Source: Microglena sp. YARC
Taxonomy: Eukaryota; Chlorophyta; Chlorophyceae; Chlamydomonadales; Chlamydomonadaceae
Assembly: GCA_022414725.1 (NCBI GenBank)
Contig: CM039466.1
Coordinates: 14,621,779 to 14,685,778, forward strand
Reading direction: 5' to 3'
Length of the DNA: 64,000 bases
The notes under the pieces were generated by a model, which was not told where the DNA came from, ran no database searches, and saw only the letters and a program-made list of their open reading frames with translations. Shown piece by piece: positions 44,611 to 55,459 of this stretch (the stretch's first letter is position 1; each line of letters opens with the position of its first letter). Both the position numbers and the translations under genes were made by a program.

Positions 44611-44852
44611 ATAATCTCAATAATATCCTCAATAATGAGAAACATATGTTAGTTATGTAAATATTGTATGGCTTTACACTCAACTCAATGTCTTCATCCC
44701 GGCGGATTTTTTAAAATTTCTATTCAGAATTTAGAGCTCTGGAAATAGCTTGAGATATTCCCGATGAATCACAATTCCATGATAAACCTTGGAAAACTTG
44801 GCATAAAGAGATATCACAAAACAAAACAAAACAAATAAGGGTTGGGTATACA
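44611..44852. promoter_or_regulatory. Divergent AT-rich intergenic region between RPB2 and the next gene
   Basis: About 240 bp separating two genes transcribed away from each other, with TCAATAATATCCTCAATAAT and an AAAACAAAACAAAACAAA run just before the downstream ATG. It should contain both promoters; no defined motif is claimed. Confidence 0.4.
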
Positions 44853-46239
44853 ATGGATTTCCTGTTGAGAGATGTTTTCGACATATTGGAAGGCGACCAC
44901 ACGAGACTGACCGCATTGACACAAGATGTGCAAGTCGATCAGGCTGTACGCGCGAGCTCCATCCTCGCGCACAACAGCCTAATAGAGAACCTCTCTTTTC
45001 ACACGGCATGGGCGGCGGTCACAGGAGCTCCGCCGTCACGATGGACGTACACCATCTTTAATAGTCTGCTGAAAGAGAGAAAGCTCAATGTCGATGACGC
45101 AATACAGGGAAGTCTCGTCGAATGTCTCCCGCTCACCAGAGTGCAGGAACCCACAACGCGTAAGGGAATGGTAGACAAGATGACCACCTGCTTCCTACAA
45201 ACGCATGCGCGTCTCCGTGCATCCGAGAGGGACTGCAAGAGAGCCCTCCTCGAGAAGATCGTGTGGCGCCACTGTCTTTTCCCGCGGTCTAGCGAGCTGC
45301 TAGAGACGTTCAGGGAGAAAGACACACCCCTCCTTGACGCCAATAGTGAAGGTGTACGTAGAAGAGGCGCCAGCGACACTCGAAGTATTCGAAGATTGGT
45401 GCAGCGATAATACCGATACGGTTTCCGCCATAAGAGGAGTAATGATGGACGTGCGCAACTACGCGTCGAGGACTCGAGAAGTCATCAAGACGCTAAATCT
45501 TGGAGTACTCGATCCCGTATCAGACATGTACGTTTCATCACCCAGAGGATACGTCGGACGCCGCAATATCGGCTGGTCGTGCATAGAGGCGCTCTCGCAC
45601 GGCATCTGTCTCAACGGCTACCTATGGCGCACAGACGCCGGAGGAGCCATTTTCGTTACATCTACCCATAGTAGAACAACAACAACATCCACATGGTCGC
45701 TGGGTGATTTCATGGACAAGCACTGCCACTGTGTCAGAAATGCATGCATGCCGTGGAAGATATTCCTTTCGACATGTCCTTTGGCCATCTACGACCGGAT
45801 CATCGTCGAGCTCCCGACAAACGATACAGCCGCTTTCTTGAAAGCCGCCAAAGCTGTCCTCTCTGTAGCCACGAGACGCTCTGGCAAACTGCGTCTCGAA
45901 ATCGTTCCTTTCGTCATATCACCGTCATCATCATCATCGTCGCAATCAAATCAAGTGCAAAACGCGATCGTATGTGTCGACCTTGACTCATCGTACGATG
46001 CTGCTTCAGACGCGATGAGGAAAAACAACTGTCTGATTTTCCCGGTGTGGAATCAAACGAATACTGCTCCGCCGCCCGACATATTGAGTACTTTGCAGGC
46101 GGACCTCGTGATGCGATACGCGAGCGCCCCTGGACCCAGCGAAACCGAACGCAGTTCCTCTACACGACTTCGTAATTCGTTATGTCCACAACCGAAATCT
46201 TCTGAAACCGGTTGCTCGTCATCCAGAGGATCATCATAA
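44853..46239 (+). pseudogene. Hypothetical viral protein in two frames, possibly fused to the DUF5672 gene
   Basis: Frame 1 (44853 to about 45350) starts MDFLLRDVFDILEGD and runs to PLLDA. Frame 2 continues TPIVKVYVEEAPATLEVFED from about 45343 to 46140. Codon usage is similar on both sides, so one base near 45345 probably splits a single gene. Residues such as NIGWSCIEALSHGICLNGYL and PVWNQTN are not recognised as any family. Frame 2 has a Ser run (PSSSSSSQSNQ). Near 46140 the coding signal passes without an ATG into the frame of the next gene, so both may be one long protein. Confidence 0.5.
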
Positions 46240-47032
46240 GCCGATTATAGGAAGTTTGGTCGTTGTGGACAACCGCCCTAACGTGTGGAGCATGTTGTCC
46301 GTCCTAGTGACTCTGGACAATCTAGATGTACGTAGGTGGCCGCGCGTGGTCGTCTTTTGTGCTCCTGAGAATGAGCGGTTCGTGCAACGCTCTCTCCCCC
46401 AGTCGCTTCTCCCCGGAGGGGTGGAGCTGGTCACGGTGGTAATGGAGAGCCTCTCTTACGCCCCGCCTCTTCCCGGACAGAGCCCTTTCAGCATCGAGAA
46501 GTACAGCACATATCTGAAGGACGCTTTCTTTTGGAGGCGTCTGAAGGAGGTCGCGGTGGGCGACATGGCTTTGTTCGTCCAGGACGATGGTATGATTGTG
46601 CGCCCAGGCATCGAAGAGGACGAGGAAATTATGGCGCAAGACTACGTTGGCGCGCCGTGGGCGGACGCTCCCGCGAACGCGGAACTGAAGCGTCTCGTGC
46701 CCACCCTCGTAGGTAACGGCGGTCTTTCCCTGCGACGCGTGGATGCGTGCCTAGACGTTACCGAACCTACTACTACTCCAGTGCACCGAATGAGTGGTGG
46801 TGGTCGCCTGTTCAATTTCAACCTGCAACCTGAGCCGGAGGACGTTTTCTTCGCGCGTTCGTTCTCCACGATCGGATGCGGCTGCCCCACTGGAGTTGGC
46901 GAAAGGTTCGCCATGGAACAACGCATTTCTTCCTCCAAGGGTTCCATACCGTTCGGGTTCCACAAGCCGTGGCCCTATCTACCAAAGGAACACGTGGCGG
47001 AGTTCATGCACCAAGCGCTTGAGGAAAGATAA
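46146..47032 (+). CDS. DUF5672-domain protein, putative glycosyltransferase-like
   Basis: Contains FFWRRLKEVAVGDMALFVQD (DGMI), QDYVGAPWAD, VGNGGLSLRRVD and EDVFFARSF, matching the DUF5672 order (Q-D, YDYIGAPW, GNGGFSLR, E-D), a domain considered glycosyltransferase-like and common in giant viruses. It would act on glycans of capsid or host. The frame is open from about 46146 (VPLHDFVIRYVHNRNLLKP) but has no ATG before 46289, so translation either begins upstream in the preceding frame or uses an internal start. The C-terminus KPWPYLPKEHVAEFMHQALE is intact. Confidence 0.75.
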
Positions 47033-47046
47033 TCTAGATGGTAAAG

Positions 47047-50000
47047 TTATTGCACTCTATTACTTACTCCATTTTTTCTCAGCTTTTTGCTATCATCAAT
47101 GACATTTGTGGCCGTGTTACAAAAAGGCATTATTTCAGGGTTCATCTTCGACATGTGGTCCATGAACTCCAGTGTTCCGATGGGACTGGTGTTGTTTTCA
47201 CGTTGAATCATCTCTATTATACTTTTTACATCTTTCAATGATAAATTATATTGATCACTATATTTGTCAATAAAATTAATTATATTTTTTAGAATATGTT
47301 TTTGAGGTTTTTTTATTTCGTTCATTGTTTTTATTTTATCTATCTCGTTTTTAATATTTTTTAAAATAGTTGTTTTATCACTATAATCTTTCAAAATACC
47401 TTTGAGAACATTCGGTATTATGTCTTCTCTGAATTTATAAATATCATTTATAAAATAGCAATTATAACAATATTTTAGATTGTTTATATCAATATATAAC
47501 GTCTTAAGGTCTTGATTCGGAGAATTGTTGAAAATACCAAACACAACGACATTCACTTTATCATCACCCACTGCTCTTTTCATAGCATTTTTAACTTTAT
47601 CATCACCTTTATATGAAGGTGTTTTTGTTATCGGGTCTATTACTAAAGGCGGTAATAATCCAGATGTGCACCTAGAATATGTTAGTGTCTTTGAGAAATT
47701 GTTTCTGTCGGCTGACAAAAGTTGGAATATATGGTTACGCATCGTTTCTATAGAATGATTTATGTGTTTACCCTCACCGGCACGACATTGGCAAACGCCT
47801 TGAATATCGTTAAGTCGTTGTATACAATATTTGTAATATTCATAAAGCATGTTTAATGACTTCGATATTGTTTCCCAACTCGTATCTAAGATAATATTGG
47901 TATCGGTATTATGTACTATTGTATTAAAAGGTATTTTTTCTATCTTAACTAAACTATACATTTCTCTAGATTGTATTATTTCGTTTGTTGTATTGTTGAA
48001 ACCGATGTTATAATATGACAGTGTCCCTGTTCCTCCTCTAGATTTAAGTGGAATAAATTTAGAACCGTCAGACATGAAAGTAATGTTCAAATCACCATCT
48101 CGAATTGTTACAGTTTTATTTTTTAATTTTAGATATGAGTAGTTGTATTTTGCACCTAATTTTAATTTTCTCTTGGTTATATTCATTTAATTTTGTGTAT
48201 TGGTTCATCAATGCATCATGATGACCTTTCAAAACAGAAAAATCTATTTTTTTGTTTTGAAAGGGTGATGTATTTATATAAGGAGTATGTGCCAAATTAT
48301 AATAAATATATAAGTATTTGGGCTGACGATATTTGTATGTAATTTCATATTTATGTTTATTTACAACATTTACGAAATCGTTTTCATTTTTTTTTTCATA
48401 TGCAAGCTTTTTTCCTTCTTGTTCTTTTTTATTTGTTTCATTTTGTTCAATATTATTTTGATTATTTATGAATACATCAATATTTGCCTTAAATGAACTG
48501 AGTTTTTTTGTTTCTTTCACATAATCAAATTGGGTACTAAAACATGTGGCAGTATAATTCTTCCAGATATAATGATTAAGAATTTCTTCGTCTATATCGG
48601 TAGGGTTTAACGGTAAAATTACTTCAATCGCTTTTTCTTTAATATTATAAGGGGTTCCATTATCTGTACAAAATTCAATGTCTTTGTTACCACCTTTGTA
48701 GTCGTAAAAGAAACTGTCATCATTACTTTTTATGTTAGCGAATTTCACGAGTTCTCCTACATCATTGCATTGAAAAATATTTTCAACACCCGCGTAATCT
48801 GCTATATAAATTGTTGCAGTTTTATTATCGTTGAAAGTCAATGTCAATTTGACGATCACATGGCTTCGAGAACTTTGTTGGTTATTAGTAGTAGCAGCAA
48901 TTCGCCGTTGATCACGTTCGTCAATAAAACAAATTATACATTCTCCTAATTCTTTTGGAATTTGTGTTCCATCCAGAATCGAAATGTTAGAAAGAGTGTA
49001 ATCCGCATTATTATTACCTCGCTTAAATGTCAATTTATGTTTTAACTCTGTTGTTGTTACACTCGAGACCGTTTCATTTAATGTTACTTTTTCAATATTA
49101 CCATAGTAATCTTCGAAAATTTCCATGGTTACGTTTGATACATCATTTATTGTTGTAATTATATTTAACAATATTCCAGGTTGTGATCGAAGCCTCCCGT
49201 TAATATCTTTATATCTATAGTTAACCAATGTTGACGTCTTGCCTGCACCACTCGAGCCATACCCAACGACAAAAACTGATTTTTTATTTTTAAGCAATTC
49301 TAATATTTCTTTAGCAACATCATCGTTGGTATCTTGGTTAAAGAAAATTTTCGTAAATGGTCCAGAAACATAAGTATTATTCATATACTTTAATTTTATA
49401 AACAAATAGTTATTATTATTTTCATTTTTAATCTCGAAATCAGATGATAATGACATATTACTATCTTTATCACCTCTGAATCTTATGTATGTAAGCAGTT
49501 TCGGTTGGGTAACTAAATTGTCTAATATACTTGGACTAATATCGCTAACACATGTTTGAAAAGCACTTTTTTGTAAACCAACCAACCAACCTCTGAATTA
49601 TCACATGAATTATTAATATTATCTTTATTACATTTTTCTCCGCTGGTGCAATTTAAGTCGAAATACAAATCAGTCAAGAATTGTAAATTTGTTTTATCCT
49701 TATCATAGTCATAATATATATATCGTTTAAAACTTAAGAATAACTTATTGAAGAGTTTATCGCGTTCTTCTTTTGTTAGTGACATAAGAATTGCTATAGG
49801 TGGTTGGTTCATCATTAAATTATATAACACCAGCATTATTAATATTCCATTATACGTATTTGATGTATCTGATGTAGTTGATGTATTGATGTTGATGTAC
49901 CTGGCCAATCGTATTTGGTTGTATATTGTTTTATTATGTATTCAATTTCATCATAACTTAATTCAACGCCCCCATAAAATAAGATTTGTTGTTTAGAACA

Positions 50001-50668
50001 GTTGGTTCGTAAATCATCGAGTTTATCAGCGGTGTTTTTGCCTAATTTGGCATATCTTTGTTGCTGATTTAAAAGTTCTGCTTCTGCTTCTGCGCAGTCG
50101 CCTGCAATCGCTCCCGCTCCTGCTCATTCGCAATCGCCTGCACTCGCTCCCGCTCCTGAGCCTGCGCCTGCAATCGCTCCCGCTCCTGCTCCTGAGCCTG
50201 CGCCTGCAATCGCTCCTGCTCCTCCTTCTGCGCCTGCTTTCGATCTTGCGACCTCTTATACTTCCCGAACACATTCTCTATAAGTTTGTTGATTTGCGTT
50301 TGAACATTTTGTATATCACTTTCCTTGTCATCCTTTAATATGTAAAAATGCGTCAGTATATCAACGATGGATTGAACAAACACCAATGCAATCTCGAAAT
50401 TAATTTCTTCATATGGTTCGTTAGTAATTTCAAAAGTGTAAGTTAATTTGTCACGAGTTGATGTAATATTTTTTGCATTAAATTCCCATTTTATATCGTC
50501 TTTGAGTCCATTCAAAACAACCACACTTTGTTCTATGCACACAGTTAAGGAATACCTTTTTGTGTTGTCAAATTGCAATTTATATCCGTTTACAGGTTTA
50601 GGTCTCTGCTTCTTCTGCTGTGACGACGAAGACATCATTGCTGAATGACTATTTGAATTCTGTAACAT
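47047..50668 (-). pseudogene. Kinesin-like motor-domain protein of viral type, frameshifted
   Basis: Kinesins are microtubule motors with a conserved ATPase core. In order: an N-terminal region from 50668 (MLQNSNSHSAMMSSSSQQKK), a Gln/Glu/Arg repeat tract (QAQEQERERLQ, 50230-50090) likely coiled-coil, then LLNQQQRYAKLGKNTADKLD and GVELSYDEIEYIIKQYTTKY in a new frame. The motor core follows: TKIFFNQDTNDDVAKEIL, P-loop GYGSSGAGKTSTL (about 49250), switch I NQQSSRSHVIVKL (about 48890), switch II IADYAGVEN (about 48790). After a shift near 48160 come GEGKHINHSIETMRNHIFQL and NVVVFGIFNNSP, matching kinesin alpha4 and beta8. The combined length is about 1200 residues. Breaks lie near 50085, 49900, 49590 and 48160. 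The DNA is far richer in AT than its neighbours. Confidence 0.82.
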
Positions 50669-50816
50669 CTTTTTTTAAAGAAAGTTAAAATTACACTCGA
50701 CATAACATATAAATGAAACGTCTCTGTGTACGGACACACCGGACTGTGGCCTAATGTTGTCGCTATACTGTCGTCGTTGGAGGTAAAATGATCTGCATCT
50801 CGACCACATCTCCTCA

Positions 50817-51981
50817 TCATTCTTCAGCGTCAATGTTCCCCGCATGATTCTCGTCGACCCCGTGCATGAGGATAGCTATAATTATTGGAGGTGGACCAAA
50901 GGGTCGCGAAAGCAAGTCGTACACGGTGTCTAGCAACCGCATCACCCGGCGATACATGCGCGCATTACGGTAGTTCCATGGCATGCGCCAAGACCCCATA
51001 AGTTGCCCCTGCAAAGTGCGCACTATATCTATTCCGTAAGCTCCCCCCCACCCCATACGAGCGTTCGAGCACGAAGCGCCCAAGAAGGAGAACATCGCGT
51101 ACGTCGCATGCAAGCGAAAGTCTACGTTTCGAGTATACAAGTAACCCTCAGGACCCTCAGGACCTCTGGACCTCAGGAACCCTCAGGAACCCTCACCCTC
51201 AGGACCTCAGGACCCCCTCTGAGGGTCCCTGTGGAATTTGAAATAGCTCACCGATAGTCTGATCGGAGTCATGTATATTTGCATGTGGTGGAATGACGGC
51301 TGTCCAGTCTCCTTCGAATTGGACCTTTTCGTAAAGTTCCATTGCGTACGAGAGCACCATGGACGAGTATATGATTGTGTTCAAAGCGTGAGAGCACAAT
51401 ACCTCAACAGGCACCTGCGAGACGACGTCTCGATGCCACCCTCTTCTCCAGGTCGCGCCATAGAGAGTCGAGCGAGCAAGCATCCGGAACACGTCGTCGT
51501 CCATACATATCTCGGCGGTAGAGCCCGACCAGGGGTCATACCAAGACAGACCGCTAATAAAATTGTAGTTTGTGCAATCACTAATATTTGTCCCATCACT
51601 ACTATTTGTTATTGTTGCTGACGTTTTTGCGTTAATCACATGCAGGGCATTCCAGCGAGCAGCGTGAAGGATCGAGCGAACACACCTAACCAAGTTCGGA
51701 ACCGTGATGTAGCTCTGGAGAAGGATGGGAAATTCTTCGCCCTCTTGATTCAGGCATTCATGCGACTGTATGAAGCCGGGTAGTTCCCGGTCGAGGCACT
51801 TGCGCAGTAGACGCTTCTTCACTGGAAGGACGGCGTCGCGGCACGCGCGTGACGTCAACAACAGACTACCGATGTCCCCGCTACCGATACATATTCCATC
51901 ATCGGGAGACCGTAAACGATTGTGATAAACCAACTGGTGCATAAAGATCGGCAAGATGTCGTCCTCGAAAGACGGCGGCAT
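50817..51981 (-). pseudogene. F-box-like protein split by a CCTCAGGA repeat
   Basis: The N-terminal frame (51981-51199) starts MPPSFEDDILPIFMHQLVYH and has GSLLLTSRACRDAVLPVKKR, an F-box-like leading helix pattern (inference). A second frame (about 51160-50817) reads YTRNVDFRLHATYAMFSFLG to RPFGPPPIIIAILMHGVDEN. Between them, 51148-51232 is a tandem repeat of CCTCAGGACC/GAACCCTCAGG that adds PQGPSEG then a stop. Removing the repeat would let the two parts join, so I read this as one gene interrupted by repeat growth. Function not certain. Confidence 0.5.
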
Positions 51982-52121
51982 GTATGACTCCGCACTTGTA
52001 TTACTCTAATATTTGTATTATAGAACATTAAAAAAATACGACCCACGTTCCGCATGTACTGGTTGGTGGTGGATCGTCGCAACAAACATTATTTGCGCGG
52101 AATGCCACACAAAAAAGTAAC

Positions 52122-52835
52122 ATGTACAGAAACATAAGAGAACACATAAGTGCACAGACAAATATTAATGCGGCTGCTCCGGGGCAGCTGCAGGGGTCGG
52201 CTGCGGTGCAGGGGAATGCGGTTGCTCCGGGGCATCAGGGGCAGCAGAGGCAGCAGGGGGATGCGGATGCTCCGGGGCAGCAGAGGCAGCAGGGGCTGCA
52301 GGTGCCGGCTGCTCAGGGGAAGCAGGGGAATGCGGATGCTCCGGGGAATCAGGGGCAGCAGGTGCCGGCTGCTCAGGGGCATGTTAATGCGGCTTCTGCT
52401 ACTCAGAGGCAGGGGAATGCGGATACTCAACAGCAAAATGGATCGGTGGCACAGTATCAGCATAGTTTGAAAATACTGAACTTGGGCCTCTTCAAGGGGA
52501 ATGGTACACTTGAACTTGAAAATGGTTCTGTTGCCGATACTTTAAAACAGTTGGTAACTTCTAATTTACTTATTTCTTTTCCGAGTATTACTTTTCCGAT
52601 TGGTGTTGATGCTCAATCCTCGCTGGAAAAGTCTGCTTATATATGTTACGCATTCTACGAGATTGCCATGTGGAAAAATGAGGGACTAAACAATGACAAC
52701 CTTCCCGATGTCAACGATGTTGGTGAAGCCGCAGTGAATCGTGCGATACATGTTCTAAACAATAATATGCAACTAATTCCTGATGAAAATAAAGACAAAA
52801 TAAAAGAATACATTACAAATATACAAGCTCAGTGA
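52122..52835 (+). CDS. Gln/Gly/Ala-repeat protein with a globular C-terminus
   Basis: An intact 237-residue frame. Residues 15-105 are built from NADAPGQQGQQ/VPAAQG repeats (DNA unit GGGGCAGCAG, GCGGATGCTCC). Residues 120-237 are non-repetitive (LKILNLGLFKGNGTLELENG, SAYICYAFYEIAMWKNEG). Low-complexity stalk plus head suggests a structural or surface protein, but no family is recognised. It ends about 125 bp before the end of the convergent Fanzor B. Confidence 0.55.
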   Translation: MYRNIREHISAQTNINAAAPGQLQGSAAVQGNAVAPGHQGQQRQQGDADAPGQQRQQGLQVPAAQGKQGNADAPGNQGQQVPAAQGHVNAASATQRQGNADTQQQNGSVAQYQHSLKILNLGLFKGNGTLELENGSVADTLKQLVTSNLLISFPSITFPIGVDAQSSLEKSAYICYAFYEIAMWKNEGLNNDNLPDVNDVGEAAVNRAIHVLNNNMQLIPDENKDKIKEYITNIQAQ

Positions 52836-54249
52836 CTCCAAATGTCGCTACCGTGAGCTACACTCGACTTTCTGGAGTGTACGGTACACATTATGTGTAA
52901 CCTTATGGTGTAGCAACCCACGGGGCAGTGGAACACCATCATGTTTTTTTGTAGCCCATCAACAACACGCATCCCTGCAAAATGGAAGCGGTCTCCCTTG
53001 ACCCAACAGTTCCATGCAGTGCAGCCTTGCGATTGTGAGAGCAGAGGAGCGGTCCCGGTCCGAGTAAGTGCTGGTTTCTGGAGAGAATCGCAGTCCTCGT
53101 ACCTCAGGGTACCGCTTGATCGAGTTGTTGTCGACAAGATAGGGGGCTAAGCCACCCCTCCTGTGTTTTTCTTGGATTTGTTTACGTGTGCAGTACACCC
53201 TCACCGCCAACTGGTCGCGATAAGACCAGACAGACCTTTGGAGTCTCCTTCAATGGGGTGTGACCCAACAACTCGTAACCTAGACGAATCTGCCCTTCCG
53301 TGGTTATTTGGACACTTGGAATTTTGTAAACACATTCCTTCTTGGCACCGGTTTCCCAAGACATGAGATCTGTCACATGAACCTCCTCTTTGAAGAGGCG
53401 CTTGCAGGAAGCGAACATAGAATGGGCGTTCCTGCTTCCGAACGGATTTTTTATTTTACTGAAATCTTACGATAAATATTGTAAGATCGTTTTCGCAATT
53501 TAATTGATTTTGCTTTTTTGGTGGCTTTTACGAAAATATCTTTCAATTTATTTTGTAAGATTGTTTTGTTGTATTCCGGAGAAAGAGACTATTCCCTTCA
53601 ATTTCAATTGTAACATTGATTTGCTCGTTTGGAGAGAGAGAAAGTATTCGAATACAAAATCAATTGTAGAGGACAGTCAAGAGGAAGGTGAAAGCTGTTT
53701 ACAAAGTCTTGAACGCATTGCTCATAATTATTTATCTCACAACTCACAACTCAACAGTTCAAAATTACAACTTAGTACTTACGACTCCGAAATCTGTACT
53801 TATGTGTACCTCATAATTTATAACTCACAACTCAGAACTTATATGTACCTTATACAAGTCAGAACTAATAACTCCTAACTCAGGACTTATTATTCATAAT
53901 TTCATACCTCATAAGCTCATTATGTACATAACACAAATTTAAATCCTGAAATCTGCAAACTGCCATCCTAGAATCCTGAAATCACTCAAAAATGTGTGTT
54001 GGATGGTGCAAACAAGTACACTCGTGAAACTTGTGCACAATGCTAATGTTGCACTGCTGCCAACAAGTCCATTGGTGCTAACTTCTGCACTTAGTGCTGA
54101 CAGATCATGTGCTAACTGACTCGTCTTGCTCTGGGAACAAGTTGACACGCAACCCAACGAGGGCAAAATCTAACTTCTTGGAACTCATCAGCCCTTTTAC
54201 TGTTGCTGCACTGATGCAGCTTTCCAGAACCTTCTCCTTGCAGGCCTCG

Positions 54250-54874
54250 AACTCCTCCTCAGGCCAATTTGCGGCTTTCTTCTCGCGATATGTCTGGAGA
54301 CACGTCTCTAGCTTTTTGCATCATTTCCTCACTGGGCTCAGCAGGGTTGTCGCGAAACTCTGCGTCAATGTCTTCCTGAACCAGTACCGCCGTCCTCACC
54401 CTTGTTTCATCATCTGCATCAGTACAGGCTTCGAGACGTGATAGAATAGGCCTGCTCCGTTTTTGCAAACATGTTCAAACGCCATGCAGCAGCCCCAAGC
54501 TTCTGAGTGATACAGTCCAAGCCAATGGCGTTCCTCCTCTCTAGCAAAGCCGCTAGCATGCCCGAGGCATCGCCAGCTTGCATGCACATCACATAGTTGC
54601 CAACGGAGCTAAGCTCCCGCACAAAGTGCCGGAATTCGGCGACACTTCTCTTGCGGTATCCAACTTGTTTGGGACTCATCGAGCAGCCGCTAATGTCGGG
54701 GCGTCCAATGGCACTTTTCTGTGCGTCAATAGGCGGTAGGAAGACCGTGATGGCAGCGGCAAGACCAGAATAAGAGCTGGAAGCTTTCGAGGACGGGCCC
54801 GCTTGTCCCGCACCTTGATGCAAGATCCCCGAGATGGCGATGCTGGTGGAATGTGTCTTGAAGTCTGGCCCCAT
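54250..54874 (-). pseudogene. TE1 internal gene remnant 1
   Basis: The frame from 54874 reads MGPDFKTHSTSIAISGILHQ to QKLGAAAWRLNMFAKTEQAY, then after a shift near 54455 continues LEACTDADDETRVRTAVLV and NPAEPSEEMMQKARDVSPD. It is coherent but unrecognised, and is absent from the visible part of TE2. It may be the C-terminal part of the element's transposase or a cargo protein; no catalytic motif is seen. Confidence 0.45.
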
Positions 54875-54879
54875 GCGTG

Positions 54880-55459
54880 TAATGTGGGTTTGGCGAATGT
54901 CAGCATATTGCCGAGCGGCTTCGTGAAACTTGGGAAGCCAGCAATAAGTGGTGGACTGATTTCTTCAACGTTGAGAAGAGTTATTGGAGCACTCAACCAG
55001 ATGATGCTGTGACTGGGGTGTACCCGAAAGACCAACATTTTGTCGACTTCCCATCGGAGTTGTCAGCAACCAGTCGTGTTCTGACACAGTCTGAGAAATC
55101 AATGGCCAAGCGCTTGATAGCAGCATTGGATGACTTCTCCATGGATGTGTCAGACATTTTACCTGCAAGTAACGAGATTGCCAAGACTATGAAGGTCGCA
55201 CACACTTTGGAGACTAATATGGAAAGGCCAGAGGAGGAGGATGTGTTGTACTTATATTCTTCACAAGGACGAAGCCGGATAGAAGAATAGCCTACGAGCC
55301 CACTACTGATTTGGTTGTTGGTCATGTCGCTGTGGTCAAGGTACAAATGGATGACTCTAGCGGATTGAGAGGATGGGACGTGGTGGAGGTCAAATCACTA
55401 CCAGTGAATGGAGAAGTGGAATGTGTGTATTTAAAGCCCTTGTACTCTGGGGACACATA
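54880..55459 (+). pseudogene. TE1 internal gene remnant 2, truncated copy of the TE2 gene
   Basis: Reads HIAERLRETWEASNKWWTDF, then PKDQHFVDFPSELSATSR, ASNEIAKTMKVAHTLETNM and, after a missing G at about 55268, a second segment to LRGWDVVEVKS and CVYLKPLYSGDT. Nearly identical to the minus strand of 62440-62960. The C-terminal acidic and Arg-rich end present in TE2 is deleted. Protein family unknown. Confidence 0.6.
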
